Shown in pieces: positions 7,566 through 15,200 of a stretch of DNA of 27,376 nucleotides. The stretch is from JANYBV01 sp043763155. Lineage in GTDB: Bacteria > Pseudomonadota > Alphaproteobacteria > Rickettsiales > SXRF01. The notes beneath the pieces are model-generated. The model had not been told where the DNA came from, searched no databases, and was given only the letters and a program-made list of their open reading frames with translations. Both the position numbers and the translations under genes were made by a program. Position 1 is the first letter of the stretch. Each line of letters opens with the position of its first letter. The stretch lies in NCBI GenBank assembly GCA_043763155.1, contig JAYULW010000106.1, forward strand, positions 1 through 27,376, given 5' to 3'.

Positions 7566-8050
7566 ATAACTGCATACAGACTAACCGCTTACGGTCATAT
7601 TAAATTTGGCGCGGAAGGGACTCGAAAACCCAGCCTATCCCATTGTTATTTATCTGCTTTTTGGAAAAACGGAAAACCATGAACCCCGTTTTATACCCCC
7701 GGTCCCAAATCGCGTGTTCGGCGTCCAGATTATAGTATTAGGGTCGCGCAACGCAATCATTACTTCAATGATTTGGGGTGTTCCCGGAGAGGCTTGCGAG
7801 TAAGGCCCGAAGGTCCTCTGCACACCATGCGGTACAGCGTTCAGATAATTTAACGGGCTTCGGAAAGCGCCCCGTTTTGAACTTCCTCTTACGCAATCGT
7901 TAGGTAAGGAAAACGGCGTTAAATCATAAGGTTGATATGACTGCCATCCAGTGTTCGGAGCGGTGCACACAATCGTTAATATTTGTTATATTTTTTTTAA
8001 TACTTTACCTATAGACTACCGTTTATAGCAACGTTGTAAGGGGTGTAACT
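7566..8050. other. Gene-poor stretch between the glycosyltransferase and the ankyrin gene
   Basis: I see no convincing gene in these 485 nt. The open frames (7606-7803 plus, 7650-7970 minus) lack Shine-Dalgarno sequences, domains and sensible composition. It is more AT-rich than the neighbouring core genes, especially at 7965-8035. It contains a tRNA T-arm-like fragment at 7613-7626 and three loosely similar CGCAATC[AG]TTA-type words near 7750, 7893 and 7969. The promoter of the ankyrin gene presumably lies in its last 80 nt. Confidence 0.6.
7613..7626. repeat. 14-bp copy of the tRNA-Leu T-arm segment, possible attachment-site relic
   Basis: GGAAGGGACTCGAA is identical to 9015-9028 inside the tRNA-Leu gene and lies in the same orientation. 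On the minus strand the context reads TTCGAGTCCCTTCCGCGCC, which looks like a tRNA T-loop plus the 3' acceptor strand. The matching 5' T-stem does not pair and no tRNA body precedes it. Integrases that target tRNAs leave such 3'-end copies. Chance or an unrelated tRNA remnant is possible. Confidence 0.5.
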
Positions 8051-8629
8051 ATGGACATCAACGCGCAGGATCAGACATCAATCGGAAATACGAAACTGCA
8101 TATTGCGGTGATGCGCGGTGACATCGGGAAAGTCCGGGAGCTGATTGAGCAGGGCGCGAATGTCAACGCGCCAAATAAACAGAAGATGACACCGATAATG
8201 TATGCGGCCTCAGATGATAAGATAGACATTGCCACACTACTCGTAGACAAAGGGGCGAATGTAAACGCCCGCGATAAAAAGCAAAATAGCCCACTTCACT
8301 ATGCAACGCCGGATGGGAATCCCAAATTCACAAAACTATGCCTCGATAATGATGCGTATGTTGATGCAGCCGCTAAATCCAGATACACACCGCTTCTGCA
8401 GGCCGCGCGGCACGGCCAGTCCGAGACCGTAAAGCTATTGCTCGAACGGGGCGCAGACCCAAAGGCAAAAGGGCCGCATGGAGCAACCGCATTGGGGCTT
8501 GCAAGGGATTCTGAGCACACTGAAACAGTGCATGTTTTGAAGGATGCCCTAACCAAGAAAAAGCCGTCCGGGTATCGTGACGGAGAATTGCGGCGCAAAT
8601 CTGCCCCTACGGATCCCAGCCTGGCGTAG
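8051..8629 (+). CDS. Ankyrin-repeat protein, 192 aa
   Basis: Residues 12-165 consist of about five ankyrin repeats. Repeated elements are NTKLHIAVMRGDIGKVRELIEQGANVNA, TPIMYAASDDKIDIATLLVDKGANVNA, a degenerate SPLHYATPDGNPKFTKLCLDNDAYVDA, TPLLQAARHGQSETVKLLLERGADPKA and TALGLARDSEHTETVHVL. The C-terminus is short, basic and polar. No signal peptide or other domain is present. AAGGGG lies 7 nt before ATG 8051. Ankyrin repeats bind proteins; in bacteria they occur in effectors, immunity proteins and housekeeping scaffolds, so no target is proposed. The gene sits alone between two gene-poor stretches bounded by tRNA-like repeats, which suggests accessory status. Confidence 0.9.
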   Translation: MDINAQDQTSIGNTKLHIAVMRGDIGKVRELIEQGANVNAPNKQKMTPIMYAASDDKIDIATLLVDKGANVNARDKKQNSPLHYATPDGNPKFTKLCLDNDAYVDAAAKSRYTPLLQAARHGQSETVKLLLERGADPKAKGPHGATALGLARDSEHTETVHVLKDALTKKKPSGYRDGELRRKSAPTDPSLA

Positions 8630-9005
8630 GAGGCACCCCCCCCTTTTCCTCGCATTGGCGGTGGAAAAGTCAGGAATCTGGAATTCCTGAAACTCTCCGA
8701 AAGCGAACGCACGCCCTACGTTGACCAAGCGGCAACCCGGAAAAGCGTGTCTCCCATCGTGTTTGAAAAAGACTTCTGAGTTTGCGGGCTGCTCGCGGTT
8801 CTTTTTCAATCCGAACGGGACCTCACTATCCAAGGTCTTTCGAGCTATTGAGAGATTTTCTGAAGACATCAACCTCAGGTTTCTGTCCCAATATCTATCA
8901 CCGAAGATCAACAAGCATCAGCGGACTGTGCCGGTTGCTATTCGCTCGGTGACTAGCTGCTGATCTATGTTTAGTGGATTTTTCGGATGTTAACATCCGT
9001 TAAAA
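8630..9005. other. Gene-poor stretch between the ankyrin gene and tRNA-Leu
   Basis: I find no supported gene. The minus-strand frame 8549-8914 and the plus-strand frame 8721-8963 have no Shine-Dalgarno, no recognisable domain and a composition unlike the neighbours. Two inverted repeats are visible: TCAGGAAT-5 nt-ATTCCTGA (8670-8690) and a perfect 16-bp palindrome at 8984-8999. A run of eight to nine C lies just after the ankyrin stop. Confidence 0.6.
8984..8999. repeat. Perfect 16-bp palindrome next to the tRNA-Leu 3' end
   Basis: CGGATGTTAACATCCG lies 6 nt beyond the encoded CCA of tRNA-Leu. It could fold as a 6-bp stem with a TTAA loop and help end the tRNA transcript, but no T-run follows on the minus strand. 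It could equally be a protein-binding or recombination site. Confidence 0.5.
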
Positions 9006-9092
9006 TGGTGCCCAGGAAGGGACTCGAACCCCCACACTCTTGCGAGCGCTAGCACCTGAAGCTAGTGCGTCTACCAATTCCGCCACCTGGGC
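9006..9092 (-). tRNA. tRNA-Leu (anticodon CAG), CCA encoded
   Basis: The minus strand folds as a class II tRNA of 87 nt. The acceptor GCCCAGG pairs with CCTGGGC, followed by A and CCA. The D-arm contains GCGGAATTGGTAGACGC. The anticodon arm is CTAGC-TTCAGGT-GCTAG with anticodon CAG. A long variable arm (CGCTCGCAAGAGTGT) follows, as expected for Leu, then the T-arm with TTCGAGT. It reads CUG codons. Its T-arm segment is repeated at 7613-7626. Confidence 0.97.
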
Positions 9093-9111
9093 ACTTCAGG
9101 AAAGAAGATGG

Positions 9112-9139
9112 GTTATATCGGCTCCTGCGCAGTTGTCAA
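9112..9139 (-). promoter_or_regulatory. Strong sigma70-type promoter of tRNA-Leu
   Basis: On the minus strand: perfect -35 TTGACA (9134-9139), 16-nt spacer, -10 TATAAC (9112-9117). The start would fall near 9105, about 13 nt before the mature tRNA 5' end. Confidence 0.8.
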
Positions 9140-9246
9140 CCGCTAGTGGCGCGGATTGTTTGCGCGTTGGCGCTTAAATATGTTGCGATTTTGGCGCAAA
9201 CGGTTTTTAATCGTTAAAGCAAAATAGTAAACGGGGAAATTGCTAT

Positions 9247-10179
9247 ATGGAACAGCGGGTTATAACAATTATTGGCGGCACCGGCTTTGTCGGGCGCTAT
9301 GTGGTGAAGCTGCTGGCGGCGTCGGGCTATACGCTGCGCATCATTTCACGCAACCCGAATGGGGCGCTGCACCTGAAAACCGCAGGCTCGGTGGGCCAGA
9401 TTGTGCTGATGGGCGGCAACCTTGCCGAACCTGCCACGCTGATGGGCAAAATCGAGAATTCTTACGCGGTGGTGAACCTTGCGGGCATTTTGTTCGAGGG
9501 CGGCAAGCAGAGCTTCGCCAATGTGCATGCGCATGGAGCGGAGAAGCTGGCGCAGATGGCCAAAGCTGCGGGCGTTTCGCGGTTTGTGCAGATGTCGGCG
9601 CTGGGCGTGGACAAGGCCAAGACGTCCGATTATGCGCGCACCAAGCTGTTGGGCGAAAAAGCGGTGCTTACGGCATTTCCCGAAGCCACCATTTTGCGTC
9701 CCAGCGTTATTTTTGGGCCGGAAGATAATTTCTACAACCAGTTTGCCACGATGGGCGCGCTTTCGCCTGCGCTGCCACTGATCGGCGGCGGGGTTACGCG
9801 GTTCCAGCCGGTGTATGTGGGCGATGTGGCAGCGGCGATCAAGGCGGCGCTGGTGCGCCCCGACGCGCTTGGACAGGTGTTTGAGCTGGGCGGGCCGAAC
9901 GTGTATTCGTTCAAGGATATTTTGCGCTACATCATGCAGGTTACGGGCAATAAGCGCATGTTGCTGCCCATTCCGCTGGGCGTGGCGTCGTTCATGGGCA
10001 TGTGCGGCGAAGTGCTGCCCAAGCCGCCGCTGACGCGCGATCAGGTGCGGTTGCTCAAAAGCGACAATGTGGTGAGCGCGGGCGCGAAGACGCTTGGAAG
10101 CCTTGGGCTGTCGCCCACGGCGGTTGAAATGGTGGTTCCGGATTATCTGGGCCGCTTCAATAAAAAGGTCGCCGCATGA
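9247..10179 (+). CDS. Complex I NDUFA9-type NAD(P)-binding (atypical SDR/epimerase-like) protein
   Basis: The protein has 310 aa, the usual size. The Rossmann motif GGTGFVGR is at residues 10-17. RNP near 35-37 may favour NADP. VNLAGILFEGG lies at 77-86, and the SDR pair Tyr129-x3-Lys133 (YARTK) is present, followed by ILRPSVIFGPED. The order matches the NDUFA9/39-kDa complex I-associated subfamily common in alphaproteobacteria, thought to bind NADPH and assist respiratory assembly; no nuo gene lies nearby. The start is ATG 9247 with GGGGA upstream. Its stop overlaps the gltD start (ATGA), so it opens the seven-gene operon. Confidence 0.9.
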   Translation: MEQRVITIIGGTGFVGRYVVKLLAASGYTLRIISRNPNGALHLKTAGSVGQIVLMGGNLAEPATLMGKIENSYAVVNLAGILFEGGKQSFANVHAHGAEKLAQMAKAAGVSRFVQMSALGVDKAKTSDYARTKLLGEKAVLTAFPEATILRPSVIFGPEDNFYNQFATMGALSPALPLIGGGVTRFQPVYVGDVAAAIKAALVRPDALGQVFELGGPNVYSFKDILRYIMQVTGNKRMLLPIPLGVASFMGMCGEVLPKPPLTRDQVRLLKSDNVVSAGAKTLGSLGLSPTAVEMVVPDYLGRFNKKVAA

Positions 10180-11606
10180 GCGATATGTTGAAATTCACGC
10201 ATGTTGAGCAGGAATACCCTGACGTAGAAGCCGCCAGCAGCCGCAAGCAGGATTTCAACGAGATTTACGGCAATTTCGACCCGGCGTCCGCTGCGGTGCA
10301 GGCTTCGCGCTGTTCGCAGTGCGGCGTGCCGTTTTGCCAGATTCACTGCCCGCTGCAAAACAACATTCCCGACTGGCTGAAGCTTACCGCTGAGGGGCGC
10401 TTGGAAGAAGCATATAGTGTTTCGAGCGCCACTAACACCTTCCCCGAAATTTGCGGGCGCATCTGCCCGCAGGACCGGTTGTGCGAGGGGAACTGCGTCA
10501 TCGAAAAAGGGTTTGATTCGGTGACGATTGGTTCGATTGAAAAATACATTACCGAAACCGCATTTGCCAATGGCTGGGTGAAGCCGATCAGCGTGGTGCG
10601 TGAGAATGGCCTGAGCGTGGGTATTATCGGGGCTGGCCCCGGTGGGTTGGCTGCGGCAGATATGCTGCGCCGGATGGGGTATGCGGTGCATGTGTATGAC
10701 CGCTATGACCGCGTGGGCGGGCTGATGATGTATGGCATTCCGAGCTTTAAGCTGGAAAAGCATGTGTTGCAGCGCAGGCATGCGCTTTTGGAAGCGGGTG
10801 GCATTGTATTTCATTTGAATTGCGATATTGGCAAGGACATCACCATGGAGGCGCTGCGCAAGCAGCATGCCGCGGTGCTGATTGCCACGGGCGTGTACAA
10901 GGCGCGGGACGTGGAAATCCCGAACCATGACCTTGAGCATATCATCCCTGCCCTGCCGTACCTGACCGCCAGCAACCGCAAGGGGCTGGGCGACGCAGTG
11001 CCGGAGTTTGAAAGCGGCGAATATGACGCCAAGGGCAAAGACGTGGTGGTGATTGGCGGTGGCGACACGGCGATGGATTGCGTGCGCACAGCGGTTCGCC
11101 AAGGCGCGAAAAGCGTTACCTGCTTATACCGCCGCGACCGGGCGAACATGCCGGGCAGCGCGCGCGAAGTGAAGAACGCCGAGGAAGAAGGCGTGACCTT
11201 CCAGTGGTTGTCGGCGCCCAAGGCATTTGTGGGCAATAGCAGCGTAAACCAGATTCTGGTGCAGCAGATGCGCCTGACCACGCTCGATAGCGGCGGGCGT
11301 CAGGCGGTGGTTGCGGTTGAGGGTGAAACATACCCGATTCCGGCCACGCTGGTGATTAAGGCGCTGGGTTTTGATGCGGAAAATTTGCCGGTGCTTTTTG
11401 GCACGCCAGAATTGGCGCTTTCGAAATACGGCACGGTGAATATTGACCAGGCGACGTTCATGACCAGCCTGCCGGGCGTGTTTGCGGCGGGGGATATTGT
11501 GCGCGGGGCATCGCTGGTGGTGTGGGCCATCCGCGATGGGCGCGACGCGGCGGAGGCCATGCACCAGTATGTGCTGGCGCAGCTCGCAGCGAGGAGCGCC
11601 GCATGA
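10176..11606 (+). CDS. gltD: Glutamate synthase (NADPH) small (beta) subunit
   Basis: GltD carries electrons from NADPH through FAD and 4Fe-4S centres to GltB, which makes glutamate from glutamine and 2-oxoglutarate. The 476-aa length is typical. Two Cys clusters occur at 46/49/54/58 (CSQCGVPFCQIHC) and 93/97/103/107 (CGRICPQDRLCEGNC). The FAD-binding GAGPGG is at 152-157 and the NADPH Rossmann motif GGGDTAMD at 294-301. The C-terminus has GVFAAGDIVRGASLVVWAI. It is translationally coupled at both ends by ATGA overlaps, upstream with the NDUFA9-like gene and downstream with the exported Cys protein. It precedes gltB, the reverse of the common gltB-gltD order. Confidence 0.97.
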   Translation: MSDMLKFTHVEQEYPDVEAASSRKQDFNEIYGNFDPASAAVQASRCSQCGVPFCQIHCPLQNNIPDWLKLTAEGRLEEAYSVSSATNTFPEICGRICPQDRLCEGNCVIEKGFDSVTIGSIEKYITETAFANGWVKPISVVRENGLSVGIIGAGPGGLAAADMLRRMGYAVHVYDRYDRVGGLMMYGIPSFKLEKHVLQRRHALLEAGGIVFHLNCDIGKDITMEALRKQHAAVLIATGVYKARDVEIPNHDLEHIIPALPYLTASNRKGLGDAVPEFESGEYDAKGKDVVVIGGGDTAMDCVRTAVRQGAKSVTCLYRRDRANMPGSAREVKNAEEEGVTFQWLSAPKAFVGNSSVNQILVQQMRLTTLDSGGRQAVVAVEGETYPIPATLVIKALGFDAENLPVLFGTPELALSKYGTVNIDQATFMTSLPGVFAAGDIVRGASLVVWAIRDGRDAAEAMHQYVLAQLAARSAA

Positions 11607-12250
11607 AAAAACTGATGGTGGCAAGCCTGATGGTGATGGCGATGAGCGCTAATGCGCAGGCGCAGCGCATCCGCGACCTTTCGATGACGCCAAACGAAAT
11701 GATTCAGCAGGGTGTGAACCAGAACCATGCGGGCACCCCCCTGCCCGGCCCCAACCTGACGCCGGATTTTGGTAATACCCCGCAAGGCGCGGGCACTAAT
11801 AATGGCATTCCGCCGAGCGGCGCGCCGTCGAACAATTACATGGAGGGGTATTGCGACCCCAATTTCAAGCCGATGATTTCGCGCAATGCGCGCTACGCCA
11901 GCATGGCCTCGTGCTTACAGCAGCAGCGCGATGAAGCCTGCCGCATGTACCACGCCGCGCCCAACGACGCACAACGCGCCATGGATGAAAGCATCAACTG
12001 CACCGCGCAGATGAACAACATGTCGGGCATGGACGGCGCTGATGATGGCAACGGCGACGACGAAGACGGCTGGGGCAATGGCGGCGCGGCGCAACAAAGG
12101 CCCCGCATGCCTTCGTCTTGCGGCGCTGCGGACTCGCGCAGGCTTTCGATGCTGAAGCGCTACTGGAGCGACCAGAACACGGCCTATGCGCTGGTGTTCG
12201 TGCCGGATCTGGTGATGGATAATTCGGGCACCTGCCTTAATAAACGCTAG
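11603..12250 (+). CDS. Exported 215-aa protein of unknown function with six Cys, between gltD and gltB
   Basis: The start ATG 11603 overlaps the gltD stop (ATGA), with GAGGAG at 11591-11596. The N-terminus MKKLMVASLMVMAMSANAQA is a clear signal peptide, with cleavage expected after Ala-Gln-Ala at residue 20. The mature part begins with a Pro/Gly/Asn-rich region and carries six Cys (84, 104, 113, 133, 173, 211), which could form three disulfides in the periplasm. An acidic stretch with DDGNGDDEDGWGNGG lies at 147-161. The family is not recognised. Glutamate synthase is cytoplasmic, so cotranscription does not imply a direct partnership. Confidence 0.82.
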   Translation: MKKLMVASLMVMAMSANAQAQRIRDLSMTPNEMIQQGVNQNHAGTPLPGPNLTPDFGNTPQGAGTNNGIPPSGAPSNNYMEGYCDPNFKPMISRNARYASMASCLQQQRDEACRMYHAAPNDAQRAMDESINCTAQMNNMSGMDGADDGNGDDEDGWGNGGAAQQRPRMPSSCGAADSRRLSMLKRYWSDQNTAYALVFVPDLVMDNSGTCLNKR

Positions 12251-12264
12251 GGGATTAATACACG

Positions 12265-15200
12265 ATGTGGTCATGGGATGAAGATTGGAACCGTCGCGCT
12301 GCTGCCTTGCAGGAACAGGGCATGTATAATGCGCGTGACGAGCATGACGCGTGTGGTGTGGGCCTTGTGGCGGCTATTGACGGCAAGCCCCGGCGCAGCA
12401 TTGTGGAGATGGGCATTGAGGCGCTGAAGGCCATTTATCACCGTGGCGCGGTGGATGCCGACGGCAAGACGGGCGACGGCGCGGGCATTCATTTGCAGAT
12501 TCCGTTCGACTTTTTCGCCGAACACATCACCCGCACGGGCAATGTGATGAAATGCGGCAAGCTGGCCGTGGGCATGATGTTTTTGCCCAAGAAGAATTTC
12601 AGCGCGCAGGAAACCTGCCGCGCGATTGTGGAAAGCGAAATCCTGAAGCTCGGCTACCGCATTCATGGCTGGCGGCAGGTTCCGGTGCGCTCGGAAGTGA
12701 TCGGCGAAATCGCCAATGAATCGCGCCCGGAAATTGAACAGATCCTTGTCGAGGGCAAGGACGACGTGGACGAAGCCCGCTTTGAGCTGGAGCTGTATTT
12801 CATTCGCCGCCGCATCGAAAAAGCGGTGCGGGCGCGCGCCATCAACGATTTTTACGTGTGTTCGCTTTCCTGCCGCTCCATTATTTACAAGGGGCTTTTC
12901 AAGGCAGAGCAGCTCACGGCGTTTTACCCGGATTTGCTGGATAAGCGGTTTGTGTCGTCGTATGCGCTGTTCCACCAGCGGTTTTCGACCAATACGGCCC
13001 CGGCGTGGCATTTGGCGCAGCCGTTCCGCCTGATTGCGCATAACGGCGAAATCAATACGCTTAAGGGCAATATCAACTTCATGCGCAGCCATGAGGCGAC
13101 CTTCCACTGCGAAGAATTTGACGGCTATGAAGAGGACATTGTGCCGGTGATTCCCGACAACACGTCGGACACGGGCGCGCTGGATTCGGTGGTGGAGATT
13201 TTGACGCGCGCAGGGCGGCCTTTGCCGATGGCGAAGCTGATCCTGATTCCGCCCGCATGGTCGCAGACGTCGGACATGCCGCAGGAACATAAGGACATGT
13301 TTTCGAGCCTGAACAGCATTTCGGAACAGTGGGACGGGCCTGCGGCGATTGTAGGCACGGACGGCAACTGGGTGATTGCTGGCATGGACAGGAACGGCTT
13401 GCGCCCGCTTCGTTACAGCATCACCAAAGACGGCATTATCATCGCCAGCTCCGAATCGGGGATGGTGGATATTTCGGATGCGCAGATTGTTGAGCGTGGC
13501 CGCCTTGGGCCGGGCGATATTCTGGGAATTGATATGCGCGCGGGGAAATTATACCGCGACAAGGAACTGAAGGATTTGCTGGCCGAGCAGATTCCGTATG
13601 ACGAATGGGTGAAAAATGTCATTCGCCTGAACAGCATTTTGCCGGAGATTGCGCCGCTGGCGGCGCAGCTCGCGCCTGAGCGTTTGCGCCGGTTGCAGAC
13701 GGCCACGGCCCTCACGCATGAGGACATCGAGTCCATTTTGCACCCCATGGCCGAGGAAGGCAAAGAGGCTATCGGCTCCATGGGCGACGATACGCCGATG
13801 GCGGTGCTTTCGGAAAAGCAGCGCGGGTTCCATCATTTCTTCCGCCAGAATTTTAGCCAGGTGACCAACCCGCCGATTGACTCACTGCGTGAGCGGCGGG
13901 TGATGAGCCTGCTCACCCGCTTCGGTAATGACGGGAACTATCTTGAGCTGGATAAGACGCACAGCAAGATTCTGCTGGTGGATACGCCGGTTTTGCTTAC
14001 CCATGAAATGAACGCCATCAAGCAGCATTTCGCAGATAAGGTAACGGAAATTGATACGCTGTTTGACGTGGCGCAGGGCCTGCAAAAGGGCATTGATGCG
14101 CTGGTGAAGCAGGCTGAAGACGCGATGCGCGCGGGCAAAACCTACATTGTGCTGACGGACGAGCATATGGACGGCGCACGCGCGGCGATTCCCATGATTC
14201 TGGCGGTATCGGCGGTGCAGACGCATCTGGTGAAGCATAAGCTGCGCAAGAAGGCTTCTATTTTAGTGCGCACTTCGGAGTGTATTGAGGTGCATTCGGC
14301 GGCTGTCCTGATTGGGGTGGGCGCGACTGTGGTGAACCCGTATCTTGCCGAGGAAATCCTGATTGAGCGCCATAAGCGCGGGCTTTTCGGGCAGAAAAAA
14401 ATCGCCGATGTTTTGAATTATTACCGCGACGCGATGGGCAATGGGTTGCTCAAAGTCATGTCCAAGATGGGCATTTCGATTATCAGCGCGTATCGCGGTG
14501 GGTTGAATTTTGAGGCTATTGGCCTGAGCCGTGCGCTTGTGGCTGAGTTTTTCCCCGGTTTGCCGTCGCGTATTTCGGGCATTGGGCTTACGGGTATTGC
14601 GTCGCGGGTTTTGACACAGCATGCGAAGGCTTTTGCGGGCGAGCATGTGGAGCCGCTGCCGATTGGCGGGTTCTACCGCTACCGGGCACGCGAGGAAATG
14701 CACGCATGGGAAGGCAAGCAGATTCATTTGCTGCAAACCGCCGTGGGGCAAGGCACGTATTTGCTGTTCAAGCAATATTCGGACATGGTGAAAAGCGGTC
14801 CGGCGCTGCATTTGCGCGATTTGCTGGACTTTACGTCGCCGCATGCGCCGATTGCGATTGATCAGGTGGAGTCTATTACCGAAATCCGTAAGCGCTTTGT
14901 GGCACCGGCGATGTCGCTGGGGGCGCTTTCGATTGAGGCGCACCAGACCTTGGCGATTGCCATGAACCGCATTGGGGCTGGCTCCAATTCCGGTGAGGGT
15001 GGCGAAGGGCCGGAGCGTTATAAACCGCTGGCTAATGGCGATAACGCTAACTCCACCATTAAGCAGATTGCATCGGCACGGTTTGGGGTGACGGCGGAGT
15101 ATCTGAACTCGGCATCCGAGCTGCAAATCAAGGTTGCGCAAGGGGCGAAACCGGGCGAAGGCGGCCAGCTTCCGGGCTTTAAGGTGACGACGGAAATTGC

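Noticed and set aside
7605..7640. A complete second tRNA gene
   Set aside because: Only a T-loop and 3' acceptor-like strand are present. The 5' T-stem does not pair and no anticodon or D-arm precedes it.
7650..7970. Minus-strand 106-codon frame between the glycosyltransferase and ankyrin genes
   Set aside because: No Shine-Dalgarno, no family, and mixed composition. Kept as gene-poor sequence.
8549..8914. Minus-strand 121-codon frame overlapping the ankyrin 3' end
   Set aside because: It overlaps a well-supported gene and has no initiation site or recognisable motif.
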